Origin: CAZMCH01 sp964564735
GTDB lineage: Bacteria; Poribacteria; DTPJ01
Direction: 5' to 3'
DNA length: 30,153 nt
Assembly (NCBI GenBank): GCA_964564735.1
Contig: CAZMCH010000048.1
Coordinates: 1-30,153 of the forward strand
The translations under genes were made by a program, and so were the position numbers. Shown piece by piece: positions 23,401-30,153 of this stretch (positions within the stretch are counted from its first letter, which is position 1; every line of letters starts with the position of its first letter). The notes under the pieces were generated by a model. It had not been told where the DNA came from and made no database searches. It was given only the letters and a program-made list of their open reading frames with translations.

Positions 23401-24078
23401 ATGAAGAAACTCGTGATTATAATCTCAATAATGCTCTTGATTTGCTCTAGCTTTGCTTTTTCGGCAGAGAAACCAAAGCTATATACAGGAGAAAACGTTC
23501 TTGTATGTGCAAACTACAACGATGGTCCAAATAGTAGTGATATGAGTTTGATAGTGCAATTGGAATCAGAAGGAACTTTCTTTGTCAATGAAGGCAATAA
23601 TGTTAAATATATCATTCCAGATAATGACATAAAGGGCTTTACTGAATTAAAGTTTGATGATTCAAAATGGAAAGATGGCATATCAGGCGTTGGATATGGT
23701 GATACAGATGATAACACTGTCGTCCCAAACGGAACTATTCTTGTGTATACTCGCTATAAATTCATAGTGAAAAACGCTAATGCAATCAAAAGCCTGATTT
23801 TTCGTGCAGACTATGATGATCAGTATATCGCATGGCTAAATGGAATTGAGATTTCAAGAAGCAACGGAATAATCTCCGATGAACCAATACCCACATGGAA
23901 TATCGGTGTAATCAGAGGCGGAAGCATAGTCAATCATGGTGCTACTGAATTAGTGGCAGGAAAACCAAATGTGAACCGCAAATATCAAGTAGAAGCGGAA
24001 GTTGAGTTTATGCCTTCTGCTGTTGTTAAATCGTTGGGAAATTTGACAACTTCATGGGGGAGGATCAAACAGAATTAA
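23401..24078 (+). CDS. secreted jelly-roll (galactose-binding-like) protein with W-x-x-I-K tail
   Basis: This 225-residue exported protein has a signal peptide (about 1-22, ending AFSA). The mature part has the pattern FDDSKWKDGISGVGYGDTDD, YTRYKFIV, LIFRADYDDQYIAWLNGIEISRSN, which I associate with galactose-binding-like beta-sandwich modules of sugar-acting enzymes and surface proteins; no catalytic domain accompanies it. It ends in NLTTSWGRIKQN, like the two preceding products. It starts 46 bases after the LamG gene with AAGGA upstream. Its stop codon lies inside the first repeat of the phoA Pho-type box. Probably a ligand-binding surface protein; the exact family is uncertain. Confidence 0.72.
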   Translation: MKKLVIIISIMLLICSSFAFSAEKPKLYTGENVLVCANYNDGPNSSDMSLIVQLESEGTFFVNEGNNVKYIIPDNDIKGFTELKFDDSKWKDGISGVGYGDTDDNTVVPNGTILVYTRYKFIVKNANAIKSLIFRADYDDQYIAWLNGIEISRSNGIISDEPIPTWNIGVIRGGSIVNHGATELVAGKPNVNRKYQVEAEVEFMPSAVVKSLGNLTTSWGRIKQN

Positions 24079-24128
24079 CACAAAATTAACACAAAAGACA
24101 TTTATTATTAATATCTGATTTGTATAAT
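24075..24128 (+). promoter_or_regulatory. Pho-type box and promoter of the alkaline phosphatase gene
   Basis: TTAACA 24075, TTAACA 24086, a degenerate GACATT 24097 and TTAATA 24108 stand at 11-bp steps. A perfect TATAAT (24123-24128) begins 9 bp after the last. The first repeat overlaps the stop codon of the upstream gene. Alkaline phosphatase is the classic Pho-regulon target, which anchors the interpretation of all six boxes. Confidence 0.82.
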
Positions 24129-24151
24129 TTTAACAAAATTTGGAGGAAAAA

Positions 24152-26530
24152 ATGAATCACTTTAAAAGTCTATTGCAAAGAATCAGATTCTCTGCTTTAC
24201 TAATTGGTCTTTTTATGTTTTTTGTATCAAGTTCAGTATTTGCAGAAGGTGCAAAGAACATAATTGTTATGATCAGCGATGGTTGTGGATATAATCAGAT
24301 CGATGCTACAAGCATGTATCAATATGGAAAAACAGGAACACAAGTTTATGAACGTTTCCCTGTCAAATATGCTATGGCAACATTTTCTGCAGGTGATTTT
24401 GATAGTTCTGGAAACTGGAAATATAGAGGAAGCTACGATCCTGCACAAGCTTGGACTTGGTTTGAATATGTAAAAAACGGATATACAGATTCAGCATCCG
24501 CTGGAACTGCTATGTCAACAGGTATTAAGACCTATGATGCAGGAATTGGCGTTGATCCAGATAAAAAGCCATTAAAACATTATATGCAATTGGCTAAAGA
24601 ACTTGGTAAAGCAACTGGTGTAGTTACAAGCGTAGAATTTAGTCATGCAACGCCTGCAAGCCATGTTGCTCATAATGTATCAAGAAACAACTATGCAGAA
24701 ATTGCCAGAGAGATGATCCTTGACAGCAAAACAGATTTGATTATGGGATGTGGACATCCTTTGTTTGATGATAATGCTCAACCTACAGCCAAAATTGATT
24801 ATAAGTATGTTGGTGGAAAAGAGACATGGGAAGGTCTTATTGCTAACTTGGCAGATTTCGATCTTAATGGTGATGGAGTCGTTGATAATTCGGTTGAAGA
24901 TGTTGATAGTGATGGTAAACCTGATAAATGGACATTAATTCAATATGTCGCAGAATTTCAGGCTTTAATGAATGGTACCACACCAAAGCGAGTCATTGGT
25001 GTTACGCAGGTTTATCAAACATTACAATATAATCGTGGAACTTCTCTTGGTCAAGGATATTCATCAAAAGATGAAAAAAAACCATACGAAACGCCATTAA
25101 ATCAGAATGTTCCAACACTTGTTGAGATGACAAAGGGTGCGCTAAATGTGTTGGATAACGATCCTGATGGATTTGTTCTTATGATAGAAGGTGGTGCAGT
25201 TGATTGGGCAAGTCATGGTAATTCTTCTGCGCGTATGATTGAAGAAGAAATTGACTTTAACAAATCTGTTGAGGCAGTCATTGATTGGGTAAATCAAAAT
25301 AGCAATTGGAATGAGACTCTTTTAATTGTAACTGGTGATCACGAAACAGGTTATCTAACTGGTCCGGGTTCTGGTCCCGATCCTGATGACAAAAATGACG
25401 CAATAAAGCCTGTCTGGAATCCATTAGTAAATAATGGCGCTGGTAATCTTCCCGGTATGGAATGGCACAGCGGAAATCACACAAATAGCCTAATACCATT
25501 CTTTGCAAAGGGTGCCGGAGCTAGTTTATTTACTACAAAGGTTGCAGGAGTTGATCCCGTCAGAGGTTCATATATTGACAATACTGAAATCGCAAAAGTC
25601 GCATTTGAGTTACTTTCTATGAAGGGTGAAGAATATGGAAATGTATTCTTCATGGAGCTTAAAAAAGGCTTGAATATGCTTTCTATGCCTTTGAAGCCTC
25701 AAAACGATATAACAGCAAAAGATTTTGCAAATATACTCGGTGCAACTATCGTTATAAAATATGATCAAGATCGTAAAAACTTTTATGGTTATGTTACTGG
25801 AGCACCAAGTGGCAACTTTACGATAGAAGGTGGAAAAGGTTATATAGTCAATGTTGAAGAATCAAAGACAATACCTTTTGTAGGCGCCGCATGGACAAAT
25901 ACACCACCATATCAAATGGCTCCAAGCAAGGGTGTTGAATCAGCATGGGCTTTTGTTATAGCCGGAAATTTTGATTCATCAGACAAGGGATATACTATTG
26001 AAGCAAGAAATTGCAGAACCAATGAAGTTATGAAAGGCTCTGTTTCTAATGGATACTTCAGCCTTGCTTCTGCTGACCTAAATCGCAATAACATAATTCA
26101 ATCAGGCGATATAATAGAAATGACTATCAATGATGCGAATGGCAATATAGTTTCCAATACCACATATATAGTAAACAGCGATAACATAAATAAGGCTAAT
26201 ATTTATGTTCCGTTGAAACTTGGAAATCTTAAGCCAGCGAATACCTGCCTTTTACAAAACTATCCAAATCCATTTAATCCAGAAACATGGATACCATACC
26301 AATTGGCAGAGGAATGTAATGTAAAATTGAGGATATACGACATGCAAGGCAAAATTATACGCTCTCTGGACTTAGGCAGACAACCCGCAGGCGTATATAA
26401 TACAAGAGATAAAGCTGTATATTGGGATGGACATAATGAAAATGGTGAAATTGTCAGCAGTGGAATTTATTTCTATGAAATACAAGCAGGCAATTTCTCA
26501 AGTATAAAGAAAATGATAATTCAAAGATAG
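24152..26530 (+). CDS. phoA: secreted alkaline phosphatase with EF-hand-like insert and FlgD-like C-terminal tail
   Basis: This 792-residue PhoA-family phosphomonoesterase releases phosphate from organic esters outside the cytoplasm. After a signal peptide (about 1-31) come metal ligand D43 (ISDG), nucleophile S114 (TDSASAGTA), H165 and T167 (HATPAS), R178, E345 (IEGG), D350 and H354 (VDWASH), D395 and H396 (TGDHE) and the late histidine in GNHTN (about 442). H165 and W351 stand where E. coli PhoA has D153 and K328, a variant known from other phosphatases. An insert at about 236-257 holds two tandem D-x-N/D-x-D-G-x2-D calcium loops. The last 290 residues are non-catalytic: a GLNMLSMPLKP domain and an NYPNPFNPE-type FlgD-like tail used for surface attachment or type-IX-like sorting. 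GGAGG precedes the ATG. Confidence 0.95.
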   Translation: MNHFKSLLQRIRFSALLIGLFMFFVSSSVFAEGAKNIIVMISDGCGYNQIDATSMYQYGKTGTQVYERFPVKYAMATFSAGDFDSSGNWKYRGSYDPAQAWTWFEYVKNGYTDSASAGTAMSTGIKTYDAGIGVDPDKKPLKHYMQLAKELGKATGVVTSVEFSHATPASHVAHNVSRNNYAEIAREMILDSKTDLIMGCGHPLFDDNAQPTAKIDYKYVGGKETWEGLIANLADFDLNGDGVVDNSVEDVDSDGKPDKWTLIQYVAEFQALMNGTTPKRVIGVTQVYQTLQYNRGTSLGQGYSSKDEKKPYETPLNQNVPTLVEMTKGALNVLDNDPDGFVLMIEGGAVDWASHGNSSARMIEEEIDFNKSVEAVIDWVNQNSNWNETLLIVTGDHETGYLTGPGSGPDPDDKNDAIKPVWNPLVNNGAGNLPGMEWHSGNHTNSLIPFFAKGAGASLFTTKVAGVDPVRGSYIDNTEIAKVAFELLSMKGEEYGNVFFMELKKGLNMLSMPLKPQNDITAKDFANILGATIVIKYDQDRKNFYGYVTGAPSGNFTIEGGKGYIVNVEESKTIPFVGAAWTNTPPYQMAPSKGVESAWAFVIAGNFDSSDKGYTIEARNCRTNEVMKGSVSNGYFSLASADLNRNNIIQSGDIIEMTINDANGNIVSNTTYIVNSDNINKANIYVPLKLGNLKPANTCLLQNYPNPFNPETWIPYQLAEECNVKLRIYDMQGKIIRSLDLGRQPAGVYNTRDKAVYWDGHNENGEIVSSGIYFYEIQAGNFSSIKKMIIQR

Positions 26531-26588
26531 CCCATAAGGGCTATATTGGCAATAGGAACGGTGTTAGCCTCCCTGTTCCTTTTGCCAA
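26528..26588 (+). other. two consecutive stem-loops between the phosphatase genes
   Basis: The first hairpin, TAGCCC/GGGCTA with an ATAA loop (26528-26543), contains the phoA stop codon. The second pairs TTGGCAA (26546-26552) with TTGCCAA (26582-26588) and AGGAAC (26554-26559) with GTTCCT (26575-26580). Neither is followed by a T-run, so partial attenuation or mRNA protection is more likely than full termination. No separate Pho-type box precedes the next gene. Confidence 0.5.
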
Positions 26589-26607
26589 CACTATTTTGGA
26601 GGAAAAA

Positions 26608-28545
26608 ATGAGAATAAGTAAGATATTTGCCATGAATATTATCATGGCTATTTTTTTGTCTTTGGGATTTTTATCAGCACAAGAAATTTCTCTTGAGCCT
26701 GTTGAGTATGGTGCTGATTGGTTTATCACAAGAGGACCTGTTGTAACAGGCTTTGATGGTCCCAATGCAATTTTGGAATTTAATACTGTTGTTCCATCAC
26801 CCGGGGCGATTGCATATTATGGGATTCTTTTTCCAGATGATGAGCTAGCTTATCCTCGCTACCGAAGATTAAATACTGAGTTAGTTCCAGACGGCAAATC
26901 AGAAACATCATTACATAAAATAAATTTAGACATATCAAAGATTGAATCCGCTGATTATGATATGGGCATAGCAGAGGAAGGTGGAGTTATAGTTTATCGC
27001 ATTGAGGCATTTGACCCAAGAGAAAAAGAAGCACGCACTTACGAGGGATTATTCCGTTATTACAGAGAAGGTAAATCAGGCACAGGTAAATATAAACTCA
27101 TAACTGCAATGGTAGAGGGACCTTTTGTTGATTGTGTTACTGATAATTCAGCAATTATATCATGGAAAACTGATCAAGCAAGCAAGGGAGCTTTATATAT
27201 AACAGGTGAAATGCCTATGGCTGAAAAAGATGAATCGACAAACCATGAAGTTCATATAAAAGGATTAAAACCCGATAGGAAATATGAATATCGCATAAAG
27301 TATGCAAAAGATGGCATATCTCCGTCTTATTCATTTAAGACAGCCCCAACAAGTGGTAGTCAACGAGCATTCAAGTTTGGTTTTATTGCGGATAGCCGCG
27401 CAGGAGAGGGCGGAGGCGAATATGCTTCCAATTCTGTCAATACCAAGATACTTTCCCAGTTATTATCCGAAATATATTATAAAGATGCGGAATTTATATG
27501 TTTTCCCGGTGATCTTGGAACAGGATATACAACCCATGAGGACGACATTATATCTCAATGGAGAGCATGGAAGCGAACAATTCAGCCTGTTGGTTCTCGC
27601 ATACCAGTATATAAAGGAATGGGCAATCACGAGCAGTTCGGCGATTATTATAAAGTTCCAGACCCAAAAGAAAAAGGCGCATTTATGTTATTATTTGCGG
27701 GAAGGCACGATGAAAAAAGCACAGAATCGCTTTTCGCAAAGGAATTTGTAAATCCTGAAGGTAGTGTATATAACTCATTATCGCCTAAACCGGAATCCAA
27801 GGCACCGGGCGCAGGCGGGGCAGAAAACGGACCAACCTATTCTGAGAATGTTTATTCATTCAATTATGGAAATTCCTATTTTGTAATGCTGAATACAAAT
27901 TATTGGTATTCTGGTCTGAAGGATGGCGAGGGTTATTCCCGTAAATTTGCTGATAAAGAAGGCAATGACATCGCATTTAGGCTTTTAGGAGGAAACCGAG
28001 AAGGTTATATTCGAGATAACCAGTTGAAATGGCTGGATCAAGACCTAGAATCTGCCCAAAATGATAGCAATATTGATAACATATTTATCATGTTACATGA
28101 ACCTCCGTTTCCATTGGGAGGTCATGTTAAAGACGCAATGTTTTGGGGAACAAACTATAAAGTTGAATTAGGTGGACTCAATGACCCAAATCAAGTGTTG
28201 GGAGATGTGATTGATATGCGTAATCGTTTTTTGGGCATAATTGCTAAATATAGCAAAGTCACAGCCCTTATGTGCGGGGATGAGCATAATTATAGTCGCA
28301 TGATGATTGATTCAAGCCTTCATAGTGATTTTGAAAAACCTATTTGGCAGATCATAAGTGGCGGTGCTGGTGCGCCATTTTATGCGCAGGATAAGTCTGT
28401 CGCATGGACAGATAAAGTGGCAAAATTCTCACCATCCCATAATTATTGCATTTTGACAGTAGATGGTAAAACTGTCAGACTTGATGTATACAGCAATACT
28501 GGACAGCTTATAGATCATGTAGATAATCTTAATACTTCGAAATAA
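26608..28545 (+). CDS. secreted purple-acid-phosphatase-like metallophosphoesterase
   Basis: This 645-residue exported phosphoesterase has a signal peptide (about 1-24) and a fibronectin-III-like N-terminal domain as in purple acid phosphatases (about 165-246, with SAIISWKTDQASKGALYI and LKPDRKYEYRI). A calcineurin-like metallophosphoesterase domain follows. Its metal motifs are FIADSR (D262), FPGDLG (D302), GMGNHE (N340, H341), LHEPPFP (H497) and CGDEHNY (D558, H560). The first motif is D-x-R rather than the D-x-H or D-x-G common in the superfamily. It should hydrolyse phosphate mono- or diesters outside the cytoplasm. It follows phoA by 77 bases and uses the same GGAGGAAAAAATG start context, so the two are likely co-transcribed. 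It lacks the FlgD-like tail of its neighbour. Confidence 0.88.
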   Translation: MRISKIFAMNIIMAIFLSLGFLSAQEISLEPVEYGADWFITRGPVVTGFDGPNAILEFNTVVPSPGAIAYYGILFPDDELAYPRYRRLNTELVPDGKSETSLHKINLDISKIESADYDMGIAEEGGVIVYRIEAFDPREKEARTYEGLFRYYREGKSGTGKYKLITAMVEGPFVDCVTDNSAIISWKTDQASKGALYITGEMPMAEKDESTNHEVHIKGLKPDRKYEYRIKYAKDGISPSYSFKTAPTSGSQRAFKFGFIADSRAGEGGGEYASNSVNTKILSQLLSEIYYKDAEFICFPGDLGTGYTTHEDDIISQWRAWKRTIQPVGSRIPVYKGMGNHEQFGDYYKVPDPKEKGAFMLLFAGRHDEKSTESLFAKEFVNPEGSVYNSLSPKPESKAPGAGGAENGPTYSENVYSFNYGNSYFVMLNTNYWYSGLKDGEGYSRKFADKEGNDIAFRLLGGNREGYIRDNQLKWLDQDLESAQNDSNIDNIFIMLHEPPFPLGGHVKDAMFWGTNYKVELGGLNDPNQVLGDVIDMRNRFLGIIAKYSKVTALMCGDEHNYSRMMIDSSLHSDFEKPIWQIISGGAGAPFYAQDKSVAWTDKVAKFSPSHNYCILTVDGKTVRLDVYSNTGQLIDHVDNLNTSK

Positions 28546-28566
28546 AAAATTGCAGGTAATTATTTT

Positions 28567-28650
28567 GCCCGACGAGGGAAGTTCCAATTCTATCCTCTTA
28601 GCCTCCAACTTCGCTGGATAGGAGTTTGTGTAAACTCCCCCTCATCGGGC
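28567..28650. repeat. 84-base composite palindromic element
   Basis: The outer arms GCCCGACGAGGG (28567-28578) and CCCTCATCGGGC (28639-28650) pair with one mismatch. Inside are two further stems: CTATCC with GGATAG (outer ends 28590 and 28621) and GAGTTT with AAACTC around a GTGT loop (28622-28637). The result is a three-way-junction-like fold that could form from either strand. It is clearly more GC-rich than its surroundings. Candidates are a REP/MITE-like dispersed element or a structured RNA; only one copy is in the window. Confidence 0.5.
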
Positions 28651-28739
28651 TTTACATTTAGGTTGTATATCGTTATACCTGCCCCACCGACTTTCTGGAC
28701 ATAATCCAAAACGACTGTTTCGCTGAAAAGCAAGCGCGC

Positions 28740-28766
28740 AAAAAAAAGACCACCTGTAAAGATGGT
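28740..28766 (-). terminator. rho-independent terminator of the mrp/nifX-like unit
   Basis: Read on the minus strand, a 6-bp stem (ACCATC/GGTGGT, TTTACA loop, one wobble pair) at 28766-28749 is followed by one C and then a run of eight T (28747-28740). It lies about 155 bases downstream of the NifX-like stop codon. Confidence 0.78.
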
Positions 28767-28858
28767 TATACCAAAAGTTTTGACATTTTCATCTACAAGT
28801 AGTCTATATAGAACAAGTGGCAACGACAGATTTATATGGTCAACACAACTCAATAACT

Positions 28859-28896
28859 TGGGTTAAGGTATTAAAGGAAATAACCTTGATTACCCA
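28859..28896. other. hairpin downstream of the NifX-like gene
   Basis: TGGGT (28859-28863) pairs with ACCCA (28892-28896), and AAGGT (28865-28869) with ACCTT (28883-28887), with small internal loops. No T-run follows on either strand. It may protect the 3' end of the minus-strand message. Confidence 0.35.
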
Positions 28897-28920
28897 CTTA
28901 GTAATGTCAAACCCTCTTTA

Positions 28921-29412
28921 TTATCTTCGTCCTCTACCACCTCCTGGTCCCATACCTCGTCCCATTCCTTGACCACGCCCCATGCCTTGTCCTCTGCCCA
29001 TTCCTGAACCTCTGCCAGTTCCGGGGGTAGGATTATTTCCTGCACCAGCGTTCATGCCAAAATGATCCGCAACTGTCGGATTGTCAACTGTCTTAAAATT
29101 GCCATTTTTAAATGCTTCAATTGCGTCTTTCACTGTTCCGGATACACCTGTAATTATCTTTATTCCTGCTGCAGAAAGCGTCTGGAAAGCATTGGGACCG
29201 ACATTGCCCGTCAGGATAGCTTTAACGCCTTTCTCAGCCATTAGACTACCTGACTGAATTCCAGCCCCGCCTGATGCGTTAATATTTGGATTTTCAATTG
29301 CCTCAAATTCCATTGTATCAGTGTTTACTATTATGAAATTTTGGCATCTTCCAAATCTTGGATCAACCTGAGAATCAAGGTCTTTGCCTACTGCTGAAAC
29401 TGCTACTATCAT
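28921..29412 (-). CDS. NifX/NifB-like (dinitrogenase iron-molybdenum cofactor) domain protein with Gly-Met-Arg tail
   Basis: This 163-residue protein has a small NifX/NafY/MTH1175-type domain (about 1-110: VDPRFGRCQNFIIV, SGGAGIQSGSLMAEKGVKAILTGNVGPNAFQTL, GVSGTVKDAIEAF). Such domains bind iron-sulfur or metal clusters. The last 35 residues are a low-complexity tail built from GMGRGQ-type repeats ending in GRGRR, probably disordered and possibly metal- or nucleic-acid-binding. It lies 15 bases after an Mrp ATPase gene, with AAAGGAGG between, the arrangement of the Mrp-ORP gene clusters in which these proteins occur together. Nothing here suggests nitrogen fixation. It is not linked to the phosphate genes. 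Confidence 0.88.
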   Translation of the reverse strand: MIVAVSAVGKDLDSQVDPRFGRCQNFIIVNTDTMEFEAIENPNINASGGAGIQSGSLMAEKGVKAILTGNVGPNAFQTLSAAGIKIITGVSGTVKDAIEAFKNGNFKTVDNPTVADHFGMNAGAGNNPTPGTGRGSGMGRGQGMGRGQGMGRGMGPGGGRGRR

Positions 29413-29427
29413 TTTATAAATCCTCCT

Positions 29428-30153
29428 TTATTTAGACCAATCCCTGCCTTTTGGTTTTTTAATAAACTCATCAATGTTCTTCACGATCTTATCAAAAGCC
29501 TGTGCAGTTGCGGATTGATTACCGAAAGCGGCAAACGGAGTGCCATTATCACCCGATTCCACTAGCTCAACATCCAACGGAATCTTGCCAAGAAATGGCA
29601 CTTTTAGCTGTTGAGCAGCTTTCATACCACCATCTTTCTTGAATATATTGACTTCTTTGTTGCAGTGCGGACAGATAAATCCGCTCATATTCTCAACTAT
29701 CCCTATAACAGGAATATTAAGTTCTCGTGAGAAAAGAACAGCCTTTCGTGAATCAAGTATCGCAACATCTTGCGGGGTAGTTACGATAATAGAACCGTCT
29801 ATATCACCGATAAATTGGCAGACACTCAAAGGCTCATCACCTGTTCCGGGCGGGGAGTCTATGATCAAATAATCTAGTTCTCCCCAGTTCACATCACTCA
29901 GGAATTGCTTTATAACTCCTGCCTTCAAAGGACCTCGCCAAATTATAGGTCTGTCTGGATCCGTTCCAGTAAAAGCCATACTGACAGCTTTAAGGTTTGG
30001 GCGAACCTCCACCGGCTCAATTCCGTTCAAAGAACCGCCAAGTGATTCCTGCTCTACGCCAAGCATTTTTGCTATATTCGGTCCGTGAATGTCGGTATCA
30101 ATTATCCCAATATTTGCGTCAGTGTTTGACAAAGCATAGGCTAGATTTACTGC
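29428..30153 (-). CDS. mrp: Mrp/NBP35 family P-loop ATPase (partial, N-terminus off the right edge)
   Basis: This is the C-terminal 241 codons of an Mrp/ApbC/NBP35-type iron-sulfur cluster carrier. The frame is open to the window edge; the sequence just inside it (AVNLAYALSNTDANIGIIDTDIHGPNIAKMLG) is what normally follows the Walker A loop, which must lie outside. Visible are the conserved DTDIHGPN, IIDSPPGTGDEPL and the cluster-binding CPHC pair in GFICPHCNKE. An in-frame TTG at 30132 is internal, not the start. The family assembles or transfers iron-sulfur clusters in the cytoplasm. It is the upstream partner of the NifX-like gene. Confidence 0.95.
   Translation of the reverse strand, partial: AVNLAYALSNTDANIGIIDTDIHGPNIAKMLGVEQESLGGSLNGIEPVEVRPNLKAVSMAFTGTDPDRPIIWRGPLKAGVIKQFLSDVNWGELDYLIIDSPPGTGDEPLSVCQFIGDIDGSIIVTTPQDVAILDSRKAVLFSRELNIPVIGIVENMSGFICPHCNKEVNIFKKDGGMKAAQQLKVPFLGKIPLDVELVESGDNGTPFAAFGNQSATAQAFDKIVKNIDEFIKKPKGRDWSK

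Larger units (their letters stand above)
28546..28920. other. 375-base intergenic stretch with palindromic element and terminator
   Basis: This region between two convergent units holds a palindromic element (28567-28650), a minus-strand terminator (28740-28766) and a hairpin (28859-28896). An 87-codon minus-strand frame crosses the terminator and runs into the palindrome; I do not consider it a gene. Confidence 0.65.

Noticed and set aside
27302..27751. 149-codon plus-strand frame inside the metallophosphoesterase gene
   Set aside because: The overlapping frame carries the conserved metal motifs; this one has no ribosome site and no recognisable domain.
28590..28853. 87-codon minus-strand open frame between the phosphatase and NifX-like genes
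   Set aside because: It contains the minus-strand terminator (28740-28766) and ends inside the palindromic element; no family or convincing ribosome site.
1..30153. CRISPR arrays, tRNA or rRNA genes, insertion sequences, prophage genes
   Set aside because: I saw no direct-repeat arrays with spacers, no cloverleaf with CCA-type ends, no transposase or integrase motifs; the short direct repeats found are the regulatory hexamers.

Overview
This is an AT-rich bacterial scaffold piece with one run of 10 N (11053-11062). The best taxonomic hint is the alkaline phosphatase at 24152. It carries a GLNMLSMPLKP-type domain followed by an NYPNPFNPETWIPYQLAE-type FlgD-like tail, a pairing I associate with Candidatus Poribacteria and related FCB-type lineages. 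Signal peptides, a TonB-dependent receptor, a porin-like barrel and a TonB-like protein all imply a diderm envelope. The lineage is inferred from remembered protein style, not from a search.

Layout: 1-1030 (minus) holds the end of a housekeeping pair, yggT (partial) and proC. 1277-1648 is a single-domain response regulator. 1649-2272 is mostly non-coding. From 2187 to 28545 nearly everything fits one theme, phosphate starvation: a 49-residue membrane micro-ORF plus a PhoB/PhoP-type regulator (2273-3098); a TonB-like protein, a TonB-dependent receptor and a beta-helix lipoprotein (3254-8486); a porin-like protein with pstS, pstC, pstA, pstB, phoU and arsC (8815-14806); a convergent HD-domain gene (14803-15426); a glycan/glycolipid operon of PHP-glycosyltransferase fusion, deacetylase, glycosyltransferase, GtrA and radical SAM (15584-21594); three small secreted proteins sharing a C-terminal tag (21709-24078); and a PhoA-type alkaline phosphatase with a purple-acid-phosphatase-like enzyme (24152-28545). 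At the right end, on the minus strand, are a NifX/NifB-domain protein and the C-terminal part of an Mrp/NBP35 ATPase.

The strongest observation is regulatory. Six intergenic sites carry TTAACA-like hexamers repeated every 11 bp. In five of them a near-consensus -10 hexamer begins exactly 9 bp after the last repeat; in the sixth it begins 8 bp after. This is the architecture of PhoB/PhoP boxes. It ties the regulator, the TonB/receptor genes, the pst operon, the glycosyltransferase operon, the tagged secreted proteins and the phosphatases into one predicted regulon. The regulator gene has such a box itself, so autoregulation is likely. No histidine kinase (PhoR) and no ExbB/ExbD are present in the window.

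Taken together, the cell is predicted to release phosphate from organic sources with secreted phosphatases, bring it or an organophosphate across the outer membrane by porin and TonB-dependent receptor, import it with PstSCAB, detoxify co-imported arsenate with ArsC, and perhaps replace phospholipids with glycolipids made by the 15584-21594 operon. The last step is a hypothesis.
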